DNA of 64,000 bases from UBA4479 sp965216765. Lineage in GTDB: Bacteria; Pseudomonadota; Alphaproteobacteria; Rhodospirillales; Casp-alpha2. Where the stretch lies: the NCBI GenBank assembly GCA_965216765.1, contig OZ244199.1, forward strand, positions 2,418,001-2,482,000. Direction: 5' to 3'. The translations under genes were made by a program, and so were the position numbers. Positions 25,200-32,982 of this stretch are shown piece after piece. The notes beneath the pieces were generated by a model. The model was not told the origin of the DNA. It saw only the letters and a list, made by a program, of their open reading frames with translations, and did not search any database. Each line of letters starts with the position of its first letter. Positions within the stretch are counted from its first letter, which is position 1.

Positions 25200-26231
25200 G
25201 TGACAAAGCCTTTTCTAAGAGTGTTCGAGGGAGAAAGTATTTCTCCGCCACCGATTTGGATGATGCGCCAGGCAGGAAGGTATCTGCCTGAATATCGCGA
25301 GTTAAGAAGCGGCGTCAGTTCGTTTTTAGAATTCTGTTATTCGCCGGATGCCGCGACCGAAGTTACCCTTCAGCCGCTGCGGCGTTATGACTTTGATGCG
25401 GCTATCCTGTTTGCGGACATTCTGGTCATTCCGGATGCGCTTGGTCAAAAAGTGGCTTTCCAGGAAGGTGAGGGTCCTGTTCTAGATCCGATCCGCGATG
25501 CTGAGGGCTTGAAAGCTTTGGAGGTGTCCGGTGTCGTCGATTATCTGGCACCTGTTTTGCGGACGGTCGCAAATCTTTCGAAAGCGATACCTCAGTCAAC
25601 GGCGCTTATTGGGTTCGCCGGTGCGCCGTGGACGATCGCTATTTACATGGTTGAGGGAAGGGGACGCACCGAGGGTGAACGCGCGCGCGACTGGGCGTAT
25701 CGTTCACCGGTAGAATTTCAACGCTTGATGGATATCCTGGTTGAGGCGACATCAGCGTATCTGATTGCCCAGGCGAAAGCCGGCGCCGAAACGTTGATGT
25801 TGTTTGATAGCTGGTCTGGCGTGTTGTCACATCGGCATTTCCGTGAGCTAGTGATCGAACCGACCCGACGCATCGTAGAAGCTGTGAGACGGGGCGCGCC
25901 GGGTGTTCCGATTATCGGTTTTCCACGAAATGGGGGTGTCATGATACCAGAGTATGTTGCGGAGACAGGTGTCGATGGCGTTTCGCTCGATCACTCCGTG
26001 CCGCTTTCGTGGGCTGTCTCTAACCTACCAAATGAATGCGTTTTGCAAGGAAATCTCGACAACCGTTTGTTGGTCGTTGGCGGTGAAGCCTTGGATCAAG
26101 GTATCGATACGATATTGAACGAAACCAAGGGGCGGAGATTTATCTTTAATCTCGGTCATGGGATCGTACCGCAAACACCACCCGAGAATGTTGGTCACAC
26201 TATCCGGCGGATCAGAGAGGCTGCAGACTGA
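25200..26231 (+). CDS. hemE: Uroporphyrinogen decarboxylase HemE
   Basis: A 343-residue TIM-barrel that decarboxylates uroporphyrinogen III to coproporphyrinogen III in haem and (bacterio)chlorophyll synthesis. MMRQAGRYLPEY is the substrate-binding arginine motif, FADILVIPDALG contains the essential Asp, and IGFAGAPWTIA is the second signature. The start is GTG at 25200, preceded by AAAAAGGA. It overlaps hemH by one base. Its position beside the candidate origin is conserved across Alphaproteobacteria. Confidence 0.97.
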   Translation: MTKPFLRVFEGESISPPPIWMMRQAGRYLPEYRELRSGVSSFLEFCYSPDAATEVTLQPLRRYDFDAAILFADILVIPDALGQKVAFQEGEGPVLDPIRDAEGLKALEVSGVVDYLAPVLRTVANLSKAIPQSTALIGFAGAPWTIAIYMVEGRGRTEGERARDWAYRSPVEFQRLMDILVEATSAYLIAQAKAGAETLMLFDSWSGVLSHRHFRELVIEPTRRIVEAVRRGAPGVPIIGFPRNGGVMIPEYVAETGVDGVSLDHSVPLSWAVSNLPNECVLQGNLDNRLLVVGGEALDQGIDTILNETKGRRFIFNLGHGIVPQTPPENVGHTIRRIREAAD

Positions 26232-27259
26232 TGCGAACGGCTGTCGTCCTGTTCAATCTTGGCGGTCCGGATAGTCCCGAGGCAGTCGAACCTTTTCTTT
26301 TCAATCTTTTTAACGATCCGGCGATCATTGGTGCACCAGGACTTATTCGCTGGCTTTTGGCTAAGTTAATTTCAAAACGCCGTGCGCCAATCGCACGAGA
26401 TATCTATGCAGAAATCGGTGGTCGGTCGCCGTTGTTACCGTTGACGGAAGACCAGGCGCGAGCATTGGAAACGGCGTGTGATGATCTGGGCGAAGTCCAA
26501 GCATTCGTCTGTATGCGATATTGGCACCCCATGAGTGATGAGACGGCGCAAGCGGTGAAGTCATTCGAACCTGACAAGATCGTGCTGCTTCCACTTTATC
26601 CGCAGTATTCATCAACGACGTCAGGTTCATCTTTGAAAGATTGGAAACGTGCCGCCAAAGCGGTTGAATTGAACCAGGTACCGACGACAGAAATTTGTTG
26701 TTATCCCGAAGTGGATGGCTGGGTTTCGTCGCAGGTATCGTTGATCAAAGAGACCATTCATCGAACGGAGGCTCATGCGCCGCGTGTGCTGTTCTCGGCT
26801 CATGGCTTACCGAAGAAAGTGATCGACGGTGGCGATCCATATCAATGGCAGGTCGAAATGACGTCGAAAGCCGTCGTCGATGCGATTGGGATCAATGATT
26901 TGGATTGGCTCGTTTGTTATCAAAGCCGAGTTGGCCCATTGGAGTGGATCGGTCCATCTACGGAAGATGAGATCGCCCGAGCAGGTGCTGACAAAAAAGC
27001 CCTTATTGTCGTGCCGATCGCTTTTGTTTCCGAACACTCTGAGACGTTGGTAGAACTGGATATCGAGTACGGTGAACTCGCGAAAGAGAAAGGCGTTCCG
27101 TTATACGAGCGCGTGCCGGCGGTCGCTGTTCATCCGGATTTTGTCGGTGCCTTGGCGTCACTGGTGCGTCGTGCAGTAAATAGTACGGACGCGCGTATAT
27201 CAGGTGGCGACGGTCGGATTTGTCCGATGCACTGTGGTAAGTGTGCCTGGGCAGATTAA
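26231..27259 (+). CDS. hemH: Ferrochelatase HemH
   Basis: A 342-residue enzyme that inserts ferrous iron into protoporphyrin IX. The start (VVLFNLGGPDSPEAVEPFLFNLF) and the catalytic His region (VLFSAHGLPKKVI) are clear, and FVSEHSETLVELDIEY holds the second conserved segment. The extreme C-terminus carries three closely spaced cysteines (CPMHCGKC), which may ligate an iron-sulfur cluster as reported for some alphaproteobacterial ferrochelatases. It starts within the hemE stop (TGATG) and is followed 9 bases later by hemJ. Confidence 0.96.
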   Translation: MRTAVVLFNLGGPDSPEAVEPFLFNLFNDPAIIGAPGLIRWLLAKLISKRRAPIARDIYAEIGGRSPLLPLTEDQARALETACDDLGEVQAFVCMRYWHPMSDETAQAVKSFEPDKIVLLPLYPQYSSTTSGSSLKDWKRAAKAVELNQVPTTEICCYPEVDGWVSSQVSLIKETIHRTEAHAPRVLFSAHGLPKKVIDGGDPYQWQVEMTSKAVVDAIGINDLDWLVCYQSRVGPLEWIGPSTEDEIARAGADKKALIVVPIAFVSEHSETLVELDIEYGELAKEKGVPLYERVPAVAVHPDFVGALASLVRRAVNSTDARISGGDGRICPMHCGKCAWAD

Positions 27260-27268
27260 GGAAAAACG

Positions 27269-27700
27269 ATGGCCGGTGATATTTATACCTGGGTGAAGGC
27301 ACTTCATATCATCGCGGTTTTGTCGTGGATGGCGGGTATGCTCTATTTGCCACGCCTATTCGTTTATCACTGCAGCGCCGAACCGGGCTCTGAGTTATCG
27401 GAAACGCTCAAGGTCATGGAGCGCCGGCTCATGCGGGCAATCATGAACCCGGCGATGTTCGTTTCGGTGGTATTGGGTCTTTGGATGCTAATTGATATCG
27501 GTATCGTCGGCGCCTGGATGCATGTCAAATTGACCTGTGCGGCCGGTATGATCGTCATGCACATGTTCATGGCGCGTTGGCGTAAGGATTTCGAGGCAGA
27601 CCGGAATACTCGCTCGCACAAGTTCTATCGTATCGCTAATGAAGTTCCGACGTTACTGATGATCATTATTGTTATCATGGCGGTTGTGGAGCCGTTTTGA
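27269..27700 (+). CDS. hemJ: Protoporphyrinogen IX oxidase HemJ
   Basis: A 143-residue membrane protein of the HemJ (UPF0093) family that oxidises protoporphyrinogen IX, the step before ferrochelatase, in bacteria without HemG or HemY. Four hydrophobic segments are visible (about 8-25, 55-75, 78-98, 122-141). The family His in WVKALHIIAVLSWMAGMLYLPRLFVYH and the Lys of WMHVKLTCA are present. The order hemE-hemH-hemJ places three consecutive late haem steps in one operon. Confidence 0.94.
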   Translation: MAGDIYTWVKALHIIAVLSWMAGMLYLPRLFVYHCSAEPGSELSETLKVMERRLMRAIMNPAMFVSVVLGLWMLIDIGIVGAWMHVKLTCAAGMIVMHMFMARWRKDFEADRNTRSHKFYRIANEVPTLLMIIIVIMAVVEPF

Positions 27701-27900
27701 ACCTTTATGATTTGCATGACACCAAAAAGCCATTTGACAGATGAGGCCGGTTCGCGTAACGGTTTGCAAATCAAGACCGACCCGGTCCGAAATCCAGTGA
27801 AACGGACGCCGCACTGACCGGCAATAAAAGCGCCCCGCCGAACTTCGACGGCATCACCGGCGTATTACTTCCCAATTGAAAATCAATCAAAGCTTGAGCC

Positions 27901-29157
27901 ATGAACCTCAAAGAACTCAAAGAAAAATCGCCAGCCGATCTTTTGGCCTATGCGGAAGAACTGCAGATCGAGAATGCAAGCTCGCTCCGCAAACAGGACA
28001 TGATGTTCGCCATCCTGAAACAACTGGCGGAAGACGACATCGCGATTTTTGGCGATGGTGTGTTGGAAGTTCTACAAGACGGCTTCGGTTTCCTACGTAG
28101 CCCGGAAGCGAACTATCTACCGGGGCCAGATGATATTTATGTCAGCCCGAGCCAGATAAGACGTTTTTCGCTTCGGACGGGAGATACGGTCGAAGGTGAA
28201 ATCCGCGCGCCCAAAGACGGCGAACGCTATTTCGCGCTGCTGAAAATTAATGCTGTGAACTTCGCGGACCCGGGTGACGTCCGTCACCGGATCAATTTCG
28301 ATAACCTAACGCCGCTGTATCCCGAAGAACGCCTCGGTATGGAAATCGACGATCCGGAAATCAAAGATCCGACGCACCGAGTTCTCGACCTCGTTAGCCC
28401 CTTGGGTAAAGGTCAGCGTGGATTGATCGTGGCGCCGCCGCGCACCGGTAAAACCGTGATGCTGCAGAACATGGCGAACTCGATCGCGCGTAATCATCCG
28501 GAATGTTATTTGATCGTTCTGCTGATCGATGAACGACCGGAAGAAGTCACGGACATGGCGCGGACGGTGAAGGGCGAGGTTATCTCATCGACCTTCGACG
28601 AACCCGCGACTCGTCACGTCCAGGTGACCGAGATGGTGATCGAAAAGGCCAAGCGCCTCGTCGAGCACAAACGCGATGTGGTTATTCTTTTGGACTCCAT
28701 CACCCGCTTGGCGCGCGCCTACAACACCGTTGTGCCGTCGTCGGGGAAAGTTCTGACCGGTGGTGTCGACGCCAACGCGCTACAGCGCCCGAAACGTTTC
28801 TTCGGTGCCGCACGTAACATCGAGGAAGGTGGCTCGCTGACGATCATTGCCACGGCCCTGATCGATACCGGCTCGCGGATGGACGAAGTTATCTTCGAAG
28901 AATTTAAGGGTACCGGTAACTCGGAAATCATTCTCGACCGTAAACTCTCCGACAAACGGACTTGGCCGACCATTGACATCACCAAGTCCGGTACCCGGAA
29001 AGAAGAACTGCTGGTCGACAAGGGCACACTCTCGAAGATGTGGGTACTGCGCCGGATCCTTATGCCGATGGGTGTCACCGACGGCATGGAATTCCTGCTC
29101 GACAAGATCAAGCATTCGAAGAACAACAACGACTTCTTCGATTCAATGAACCAATAA
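27901..29157 (+). CDS. rho: Transcription termination factor Rho
   Basis: A 418-residue hexameric RNA helicase. Residues 1-45 form the N-terminal helical domain (LKELKEKSPADLLAYAEEL), 50-120 the cold-shock-like RNA-binding domain (GFGFLRSPEANYL), then the ATPase with P-loop PPRTGKT near 181-187, LLIDERPEEV as Walker B and the Q-loop LTGGVDANAL. The 200-base gap before it (27701-27900) should contain the leader and promoter; I see no clear attenuator there. Position after hemJ is conserved. Confidence 0.97.
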   Translation: MNLKELKEKSPADLLAYAEELQIENASSLRKQDMMFAILKQLAEDDIAIFGDGVLEVLQDGFGFLRSPEANYLPGPDDIYVSPSQIRRFSLRTGDTVEGEIRAPKDGERYFALLKINAVNFADPGDVRHRINFDNLTPLYPEERLGMEIDDPEIKDPTHRVLDLVSPLGKGQRGLIVAPPRTGKTVMLQNMANSIARNHPECYLIVLLIDERPEEVTDMARTVKGEVISSTFDEPATRHVQVTEMVIEKAKRLVEHKRDVVILLDSITRLARAYNTVVPSSGKVLTGGVDANALQRPKRFFGAARNIEEGGSLTIIATALIDTGSRMDEVIFEEFKGTGNSEIILDRKLSDKRTWPTIDITKSGTRKEELLVDKGTLSKMWVLRRILMPMGVTDGMEFLLDKIKHSKNNNDFFDSMNQ

Positions 29158-29234
29158 GTTCCTTGCGGATATAGCTGCCGGCAACGAACCGCGTGTGCGG
29201 GCTGGATACTTGTTTCTTTTGTAAGAGAGCGATT

Positions 29235-29264
29235 GGCGACGGCCTCGAGTTTGAGACCGTCGCC
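29235..29264. terminator. Hairpin between convergent rho and quinone reductase genes
   Basis: GGCGACGG pairs with CCGTCGCC, one mismatch follows, then CTC pairs with GAG around a 6-base loop. It ends 12 bases before the stop codon of the minus-strand gene. No proper U-tract follows in either direction, so it may act as an mRNA-end or weak bidirectional terminator. Confidence 0.45.
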
Positions 29265-29276
29265 TAAAAACCGTGT

Positions 29277-30248
29277 TTACATCGTAAAGATGGTAGAGCC
29301 CGTCGTCTCACGAGCTTCCAGTGCGGTGTGCGCTTTGGCGGCATCCTTCAGCTCATAAGTCTGATTGACGTGCGCTTTGACCTTACCGGAGATCAATGCC
29401 TCGAAGATACGGTCTGTCGCTTCGGTGACTAACTCGCGCGTTGCCGTGTGTGTGCCGACTGTCGGCCGTGTTACATAGAGCGAGCCTTTCGGCGCTAGGA
29501 TGTTGACGTCGATGGGATCGACTTTGCCCGACGCGTTACCGTAGGTGACCATGGTGCCGAATGGCCGCAGGCAGTCCAGCGACGACATGAACGTTGCCTT
29601 GCCGATGCTGTCGTAGACTACTGGCACGCCCTTCCCGTCGGTGATTTCCTTGACCCGGGCAACAACATCTTCCTCTTGATACAGGACCGGATAATCGCAG
29701 CCATTGGCTTTCACCAGCTCGGCTTTCTCCTCGGAGCCGACGCAGCCGATGACGGTTGCTCCCAAGGCCTTGGCCCATTGACAGAGGATAAGACCAACAC
29801 CGCCAGCAGCGGCATAGACCAGGATGGTGTCGCCCGGTTGCACGGCGTAGGTTCGGAAAATCAGATAGTGCGCGGTCAGGCCTTTCAGCATCATTGCCGA
29901 GGCCGTTGCATCGTCGATCTCGTCCGGCAGTTTGACGACTTTTAGGGTCGGCATGACACGTGCTTCGGCATACGAACCCGGCTGGCCGCCATAAGTGACG
30001 CGGTCGCCGACGGAGAACTCTGTGACTCCCTCGCCCACGGCTTCAACAACGCCGGCGCCTTCCATGCCAATGATGCCCGGCATCGGAAACGGATAGAGGC
30101 CGGTGCGGAAGTAGACGTCGATGTAGTTTAGGCCCGCCGTGGTCTGCTTGACGCGGACCTGACCCGGGCCGGGTTCACCGACGTCGATGTCTTCCCACTT
30201 CAGATTTTCCGGACCACCCGGTTCGTGGATGACGATGGCTTTTGTCAT
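29277..30248 (-). CDS. NADPH:quinone reductase, zinc-independent MDR superfamily (Qor-like)
   Basis: A 323-residue medium-chain reductase of the quinone oxidoreductase group. It lacks the structural- and catalytic-zinc cysteines of alcohol dehydrogenases. The start (IVIHEPGGPENLKWEDIDVGEPGP in outline) and GLNYIDVYFRTG are typical of Qor, and the Rossmann loop is YAAAGGVGLILCQWAKALGA. It probably performs one- or two-electron reduction of quinones or enones with NADPH. It stands alone, convergent with rho. Confidence 0.9.
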   Translation of the reverse strand: MTKAIVIHEPGGPENLKWEDIDVGEPGPGQVRVKQTTAGLNYIDVYFRTGLYPFPMPGIIGMEGAGVVEAVGEGVTEFSVGDRVTYGGQPGSYAEARVMPTLKVVKLPDEIDDATASAMMLKGLTAHYLIFRTYAVQPGDTILVYAAAGGVGLILCQWAKALGATVIGCVGSEEKAELVKANGCDYPVLYQEEDVVARVKEITDGKGVPVVYDSIGKATFMSSLDCLRPFGTMVTYGNASGKVDPIDVNILAPKGSLYVTRPTVGTHTATRELVTEATDRIFEALISGKVKAHVNQTYELKDAAKAHTALEARETTGSTIFTM

Positions 30249-30323
30249 GTTCTTTTCCCTCCCTTTAGGTGCGTGTGGCTTTGACTGATATTGTGCCGAT
30301 GGATACGGGCGGCAAGGACCTCG

Positions 30324-30788
30324 TTATAGCGAAAACCCTTCGAGGTTAAGCAGACGCTGTTTTGTCTCCGGCCCGTCAGCAAAAGAATAAAAACCGAGTT
30401 TCCTGTCGGCACCCAGAACTCGATGGCATGGCACGACGATCGGTAAAGTATTGCGAGCACAGGCGGTGCCGACGGCACGGGCCGCGCTGCCGATCTGTTT
30501 GGCGATGTCGCCATAGGTGCGGGTCTCGCCATAAGGGATTTTACACATCGCGGCCCATATCTCTTTTTGGCGCGGTGTGCCGCCCGGAGCCAGTGGCAGA
30601 TCAAAGGACGTGCGTTTACCGTCGAAGTAGGCGTCTAATTGCCTTTTCGCCTCGCGAAGGACCGCGTTGCCCTTTCCTGTGGTCGGCGCAGCGCCGGTTT
30701 CGATGACGGTCAGGCCGTCCCCGGTTGCGAAAAGCGTCAACGCGCCGAGCGGCGACGGCATGACGAGGTGAACGAAATCTTCATCCAA
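30324..30788 (-). CDS. ogt: Methylated-DNA--protein-cysteine methyltransferase Ogt
   Basis: A 154-residue suicide DNA-repair protein that removes O6-alkyl groups from guanine. The acceptor cysteine is in IVVPCHRVLGAD, and the preceding helix-turn-helix is GETRTYGDIAKQIGSAARAVGTA with the Arg finger. There is no AraC-like N-terminal domain, so it is Ogt-like and not an Ada protein. It sits between qor and two small plus-strand genes. Confidence 0.95.
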   Translation of the reverse strand: MDEDFVHLVMPSPLGALTLFATGDGLTVIETGAAPTTGKGNAVLREAKRQLDAYFDGKRTSFDLPLAPGGTPRQKEIWAAMCKIPYGETRTYGDIAKQIGSAARAVGTACARNTLPIVVPCHRVLGADRKLGFYSFADGPETKQRLLNLEGFSL

Positions 30789-30885
30789 AATGGCTAACCC
30801 TTTTCCTTGCGCCGCGGGGCCGCTTGCAGGGATTTACCACTGGTGCGATGCTGCGGAGCCAGCGGCAACGATGGGAGGGGCCGGG

Positions 30886-31149
30886 ATGAAGGTCAAGATC
30901 GATATCGACTGCACACCCGAGGAAGCGCGTGCATTCATGGGACTGCCGGATGTGCGGCCCATGCAGGAATCCATGATGAAGGAAATCGAAGAACGGATGC
31001 GGGCCAACCTGCAGGCTATGGATCCCGATACCATGTTTAAAACCTGGCTGCCTGCCGGTATTCAGGGCTGGGAGCAGATGCAGCGCATGTTCTGGTCGCA
31101 GATGACCGGCGCCGCTTCCAGCGATGATGACGAAGATAAAAAGGACTAG
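30886..31149 (+). CDS. Small conserved protein (DUF6489-like)
   Basis: An 87-residue acidic protein beginning MKVKIDIDCTPEEARAFMGL and rich in Met and Gln, ending in an Asp/Glu/Lys tail. The start at 30886 follows GGGAGGGG by a good distance; the longer frame to the left has no such site. I associate it with the alphaproteobacterial DUF6489 family, with moderate certainty. No function is known. It probably forms a transcription unit with the ferredoxin-like gene 6 bases downstream. Confidence 0.7.
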   Translation: MKVKIDIDCTPEEARAFMGLPDVRPMQESMMKEIEERMRANLQAMDPDTMFKTWLPAGIQGWEQMQRMFWSQMTGAASSDDDEDKKD

Positions 31150-31155
31150 GACCCT

Positions 31156-31500
31156 ATGGACGACGCCGTCAACGACCCCCCGCAATTCTATAACCGGCAT
31201 GTATTCGTATGTATGAACGAACGGCCGGAAGGCCATGAACGCGGATCGTGCGCGCGCCGGGGAGCGGTTCAACTCCGGAATTATATGAAGGCGCGGGCCA
31301 AGGAAATCGGATTGGATCGAATCCGAATCAATCAGGCCGGTTGTCTCGACCGTTGCGAATTAGGGCCGACGATGGTGATCTATCCCGAAGGTATCTGGTA
31401 CCGGTGTGAGACGGCGGAAGATATCGACGAGGTCCTAAACGAACATCTTTTGAATGGCCGCCGGGTGGAACGCCTTATGTTGCGGCCTGAAGACGGCTGA
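31156..31500 (+). CDS. Thioredoxin-like [2Fe-2S] ferredoxin domain protein
   Basis: A 114-residue protein of the thioredoxin-fold [2Fe-2S] ferredoxin family. Four cysteines occur in the expected pattern: VFVCMNERP, GSCARRG, and QAGCLDRCELGP, followed by YPEGIWY. Stand-alone members pass electrons or bind an unstable cluster; the partner is not evident. It lies 48 bases before mnmE, next to the origin-proximal mnm/par block. Confidence 0.88.
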   Translation: MDDAVNDPPQFYNRHVFVCMNERPEGHERGSCARRGAVQLRNYMKARAKEIGLDRIRINQAGCLDRCELGPTMVIYPEGIWYRCETAEDIDEVLNEHLLNGRRVERLMLRPEDG

Positions 31501-31548
31501 TAACCATATATTAGGTCTTCCCCTATATAATGGGGTTGATGGCGGGCA

Positions 31549-32886
31549 ATGATCTATAAATCCGATACGATCTTCGCGCTTGCCAGTGGTGCCGGAAAGG
31601 CTGGGGTTGCCGTTGTGCGGGTGTCCGGCCCGGACGCAGGAAGAGCTTTGCTGGCCTTGGCGGCTGGGATGACATCCCTGCCCCCACCTCGTGAACTACG
31701 GCGCGTATTTCTTTTCGAATCCGAATCGAGTCCGCCTATTCCCATCGATGACGGAATGGCAGTTTATTTCGCCGCGCCTGCCAGCTTTACCGGCGAGGAC
31801 GTCGTGGAATTCCACGTTCATGGTGGCGCGGCGGTATTGGATGCTCTCTTTACGAGTCTCACCTGTCTCGGGTGCCGGGTTGCGGAACCCGGTGAATTTT
31901 CAAGACGGGCCTTTCTCAACGGCAAACTGGATCTAACGGCCGTGGAGGCTATCGCCGATTTGGTAGACGCCGAGACGACGGCACAAAGGCGCCAAGCCTT
32001 GACCCAAATGGGCGGGGCGCTGGCCGAACGCTATGATGGCTGGCGGACACGTTTGATCGGCGCTATGGCGTTCGCGGAAGCGCAGATAGATTTTGCCGAG
32101 GAAGACATCCCTGAAGATCTGCGTCTTAGAAGCCTGGCGGAGATTGCTTCCGTCGCTGAAGAGATCGCGGCTCATTTAGATGACAAAGGTGTCGGGGAGC
32201 GTATTCGCCGGGGTGTCCGGATCGCTCTGACTGGCGCCCCGAACGTCGGGAAATCCAGCCTGCTGAATGCCCTTGCCCGCCGCGATGCGGCGATCGTTTC
32301 GGACATCGCAGGCACGACCCGGGATATCATCGAGGTGCCCTTGGACCTCGGGGGATACGCGGTGACGGTGATTGATACGGCCGGTCTGCGGGAGACAGAA
32401 GACCTAATCGAATTGGAGGGGGTCAAGCGGGCACGGTCCGCGGCGGATACCGCCGATCTTCGTATTGTCCTGGTGGAGGCCGGTACATCCTTACCCGATG
32501 GCGTGAACCCCGGCGATGTACTGGTTATGAATAAGATCGATTTGCTCACAGGTGGCCAGGAGCCTTCTGGACAAGTCCATCTTATCTCGGTTCAAACGGG
32601 CCAAGGGATGGACGATTTAATAACGGCGATAACGGAGCGCGTACGTATCCTAACGCAATCCCAGTCCGGTGAAACCGTTCCACTCACCCGTGCCCGCCAT
32701 CGCCGGGGTCTGGAAGAATGTGCAGCGGCCTTGCGGCGGATTGTCGATGCCGGTCCTACGGTGCATGAAGAACTCGCGGCCGAAGATTTACGGCTTGCGG
32801 CTGAAGCGCTTGGGCGTCTAACCGGACGGATTGACGTCGAAGATATCTTGGACCGGATTTTCAGTGACTTTTGTATTGGGAAATGA
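31549..32886 (+). CDS. mnmE: tRNA uridine-5-carboxymethylaminomethyl(34) synthesis GTPase MnmE
   Basis: A 445-residue GTPase that with MnmG modifies U34 of several tRNAs. Residues 1-120 form the folate-binding N-domain (IFALASGAGKAGVAVVRVSG), followed by a helical domain into which the G domain is inserted: GAPNVGKSS near residue 226, DIAGTTRD, DTAGLRE and NKIDL. The C-terminal CIGK motif carries the conserved catalytic cysteine. Two parS sites separate it from its partner gene mnmG. Confidence 0.97.
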   Translation: MIYKSDTIFALASGAGKAGVAVVRVSGPDAGRALLALAAGMTSLPPPRELRRVFLFESESSPPIPIDDGMAVYFAAPASFTGEDVVEFHVHGGAAVLDALFTSLTCLGCRVAEPGEFSRRAFLNGKLDLTAVEAIADLVDAETTAQRRQALTQMGGALAERYDGWRTRLIGAMAFAEAQIDFAEEDIPEDLRLRSLAEIASVAEEIAAHLDDKGVGERIRRGVRIALTGAPNVGKSSLLNALARRDAAIVSDIAGTTRDIIEVPLDLGGYAVTVIDTAGLRETEDLIELEGVKRARSAADTADLRIVLVEAGTSLPDGVNPGDVLVMNKIDLLTGGQEPSGQVHLISVQTGQGMDDLITAITERVRILTQSQSGETVPLTRARHRRGLEECAAALRRIVDAGPTVHEELAAEDLRLAAEALGRLTGRIDVEDILDRIFSDFCIGK

Positions 32887-32893
32887 AGATGAT

Positions 32894-32909
32894 TGTTTCA
32901 CGTGAAACG
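32894..32909. other. parS: parS site 1 (ParB-binding centromere)
   Basis: TGTTTCACGTGAAACG matches the 16-bp consensus TGTTTCACGTGAAACA at 15 positions. It lies 8 bases after the mnmE stop codon, in the same gap as site 2. Confidence 0.9.
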
Positions 32910-32928
32910 CGCGAAAGAGTTAAGTGTT

Positions 32929-32944
32929 TGTTTCACGTGAAACA
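32929..32944. other. parS: parS site 2 (perfect)
   Basis: TGTTTCACGTGAAACA is an exact 16-bp palindromic parS. It is 35 bp, start to start, from site 1 and about 40 bases before mnmG. Confidence 0.95.
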
Positions 32945-32982
32945 AGCGCCCGGATTAATTGACTCGGAATGAGTGCAGCCCT

